NCBI GenBank assembly: GCA_016703265.1
Contig: JADJCK010000009.1
Location: forward strand, 124,001-188,000
Origin: a bacterium
GTDB taxonomy: Bacteria; Krumholzibacteriota; Krumholzibacteriia; LZORAL124-64-63
DNA: 64,000 nucleotides
Reading direction: 5' to 3'
In this document: piece after piece, positions 63,268 through 64,000 of the stretch
Layout of the letters: every line of letters begins with the position of its first letter
How positions within the stretch are numbered: position 1 is the stretch's first letter
Notes under the pieces: generated by a model
Seen by the model: only the letters and a program-made list of their open reading frames with translations
Told to the model about the DNA's origin: nothing
Databases searched by the model: none
Made by a program: the position numbers and the translations under genes

Positions 63268-64000
63268 ATGGCCACGCCGCGCGCCCTCGAACGTCACTTC
63301 CCAACGATCGCGGCCGCGCTGCTGCTCGCCGCCTGCCTCGCGGCACCGTTCCCGGCCCCCGGCTTCGCAACGGCGGCCCGTGCCGCGGGCGACGAGTACT
63401 GGTCCGCGCAGTTCGCACCGACCGGCGTGGCGCACGTGAACGGGAGCTTCGAAAGCGTGACCGCGCTGGCCTCCCTGGACGGGAGCCTCTATGTCGGCGG
63501 CGATTTCTCCCGGGCAGGCGGATTGACGAGCCTGAACATCGCGCGCTGGGATGCCGCGACAGGCTGGACCGCGCTGCGGCCGACGGGCCCGGGCGTGGGA
63601 ACCTACGCCATCAGGGACATGATCATCTTCGACGGCGAACTCGTCGTGGCCGGGGACTTCGACTGGGGCTTCGGCATGAAGAACATCGCGCGCTGGGACG
63701 GGTCGACGTGGCAGCCGCTGTGGGCCGGGCTGAGCGGACGGGTGAACGCGCTTGCGATCTACGACGGGGCCCTGATCGCGGGTGGCAGTTTCACGACTGC
63801 GGACGGGGTGCCGGTCAGCTTCATCGCCCGCTGGGACGGCACTTCATGGAGCGCCCTCGGCAGCGGGCTCTCGTCCACCGTAGAGGCGCTGGCAGTGTAC
63901 AACGGTGAACTCGTGGCCACCGGCTCCTTCCTGTCGGCGGGTGGTACGGCCGTCTCGCGCATCGCCGCCTGGGACGGCACGACCTGGCACAGCCTGGGTA
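63268..64000 (+). CDS. Secreted repeat beta-propeller protein, paralog 3 (3' truncated)
   Basis: ATG at 63268 with GGAGG 5 bases upstream opens a frame that runs off the window: 244 codons seen. Signal peptide about residues 1-36 (LERHFPTIAAALLLAACLAA). Then four to five repeats of the same type as the genes at 5179 and 17057: SLYVGGDFSRAGGLTSLNIARWD, NIARWDGSTWQPLWAGLSG, FIARWDGTSWSALGSGLSS, RIAAWDGTTWHSLG. A FlgD-like CTD is expected beyond the window but not seen. Confidence 0.85.
   Translation, partial: MATPRALERHFPTIAAALLLAACLAAPFPAPGFATAARAAGDEYWSAQFAPTGVAHVNGSFESVTALASLDGSLYVGGDFSRAGGLTSLNIARWDAATGWTALRPTGPGVGTYAIRDMIIFDGELVVAGDFDWGFGMKNIARWDGSTWQPLWAGLSGRVNALAIYDGALIAGGSFTTADGVPVSFIARWDGTSWSALGSGLSSTVEALAVYNGELVATGSFLSAGGTAVSRIAAWDGTTWHSLG

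Overview
The window is a high-GC, densely coded chromosomal segment from a Gram-negative-type bacterium. It carries about 45 genes on both strands and no rRNA, tRNA, CRISPR array or insertion sequence that I can see. The most telling trait is the number of exported proteins ending in an about 85-residue FlgD-like Ig-type C-terminal domain: a PNPFNP box, then a [VL]xD[VL]xGRxVRxL strand, then W-[DN]-G-x-D, then GxY, then a basic or small-residue end. Twelve complete genes carry it, and a thirteenth is cut by the window end. Such tails are typical of FCB-superphylum and related candidate lineages (for example Ca. Eisenbacteria or Krumholzibacteriota). That placement is inference from gene style, not from a marker gene. 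Lipoproteins, TerC, TolB-like propellers and a complete 2-oxoglutarate dehydrogenase operon fit an aerobic diderm.

Layout. 1-7.5 kb: the end of a PAS-type protein, a small secreted protein, a frameshifted large secreted protein, a PAS/zinc-ribbon protein and a repeat-propeller protein. 7.7-11.1 kb: a three-gene envelope operon (small membrane protein, NoeA-like methyltransferase, membrane sulfatase-superfamily enzyme). 11.2-16.7 kb: sucA-sucB-lpd. 17-24.9 kb: a second repeat propeller, an interrupted beta-helix protein, TerC and another CTD protein. 25-30 kb: a glycoside hydrolase, RNase H, a MerR regulator and a DHA2-type exporter. 30.4-38.5 kb: a subtilase lipoprotein, an M6-like metalloprotease with FG-GAP repeats, a secreted arginine-deiminase-like enzyme and a TolB-like lipoprotein. 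38.6-47.8 kb: YebC, two small secreted proteins with a shared short tail, several CTD proteins, a formylglycine-enzyme-like protein and an F420-dependent-reductase-like enzyme. 47.8-54.3 kb: photolyase, a TMTC-like TPR membrane protein, a BP74-like lipoprotein, an XRE/membrane-protein pair and prfC. 54.3-64 kb: a membrane Ser/Thr kinase with a sensor propeller, a lipoprotein, another short-tail secreted protein, a YqjD/YqjE/YqjK-like stress cluster, an LVIVD-repeat protein and the start of a third repeat propeller.

The most novel signal is a second, different C-terminal tag. Four otherwise dissimilar secreted proteins (genes at 257, 39550, 40308 and 58647) end exactly in the same gap-free 16-residue pattern V-[SP]-x-E-x-x-[ST]-W-G-[SD]-[VL]-K-[SA]-x-F-[RHQ]-COOH. 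None of them has the FlgD-like domain. This looks like an undescribed sorting or anchoring tag that runs in parallel to the CTD route. The second unusual pattern is tandem triplication of whole translation-start modules (Shine-Dalgarno, spacer, start codon): 14 nt x 3 at sucA, which creates two five-codon mini-ORFs linked by ATGA overlaps, and 18 nt x 3, in frame, at the M6-like protease.

Two secreted-protein genes have broken frames explainable by one-base indels in homopolymers, so assembly error is a live alternative there. Intrinsic terminators sit between several convergent gene pairs. Candidate promoters are called by eye only.
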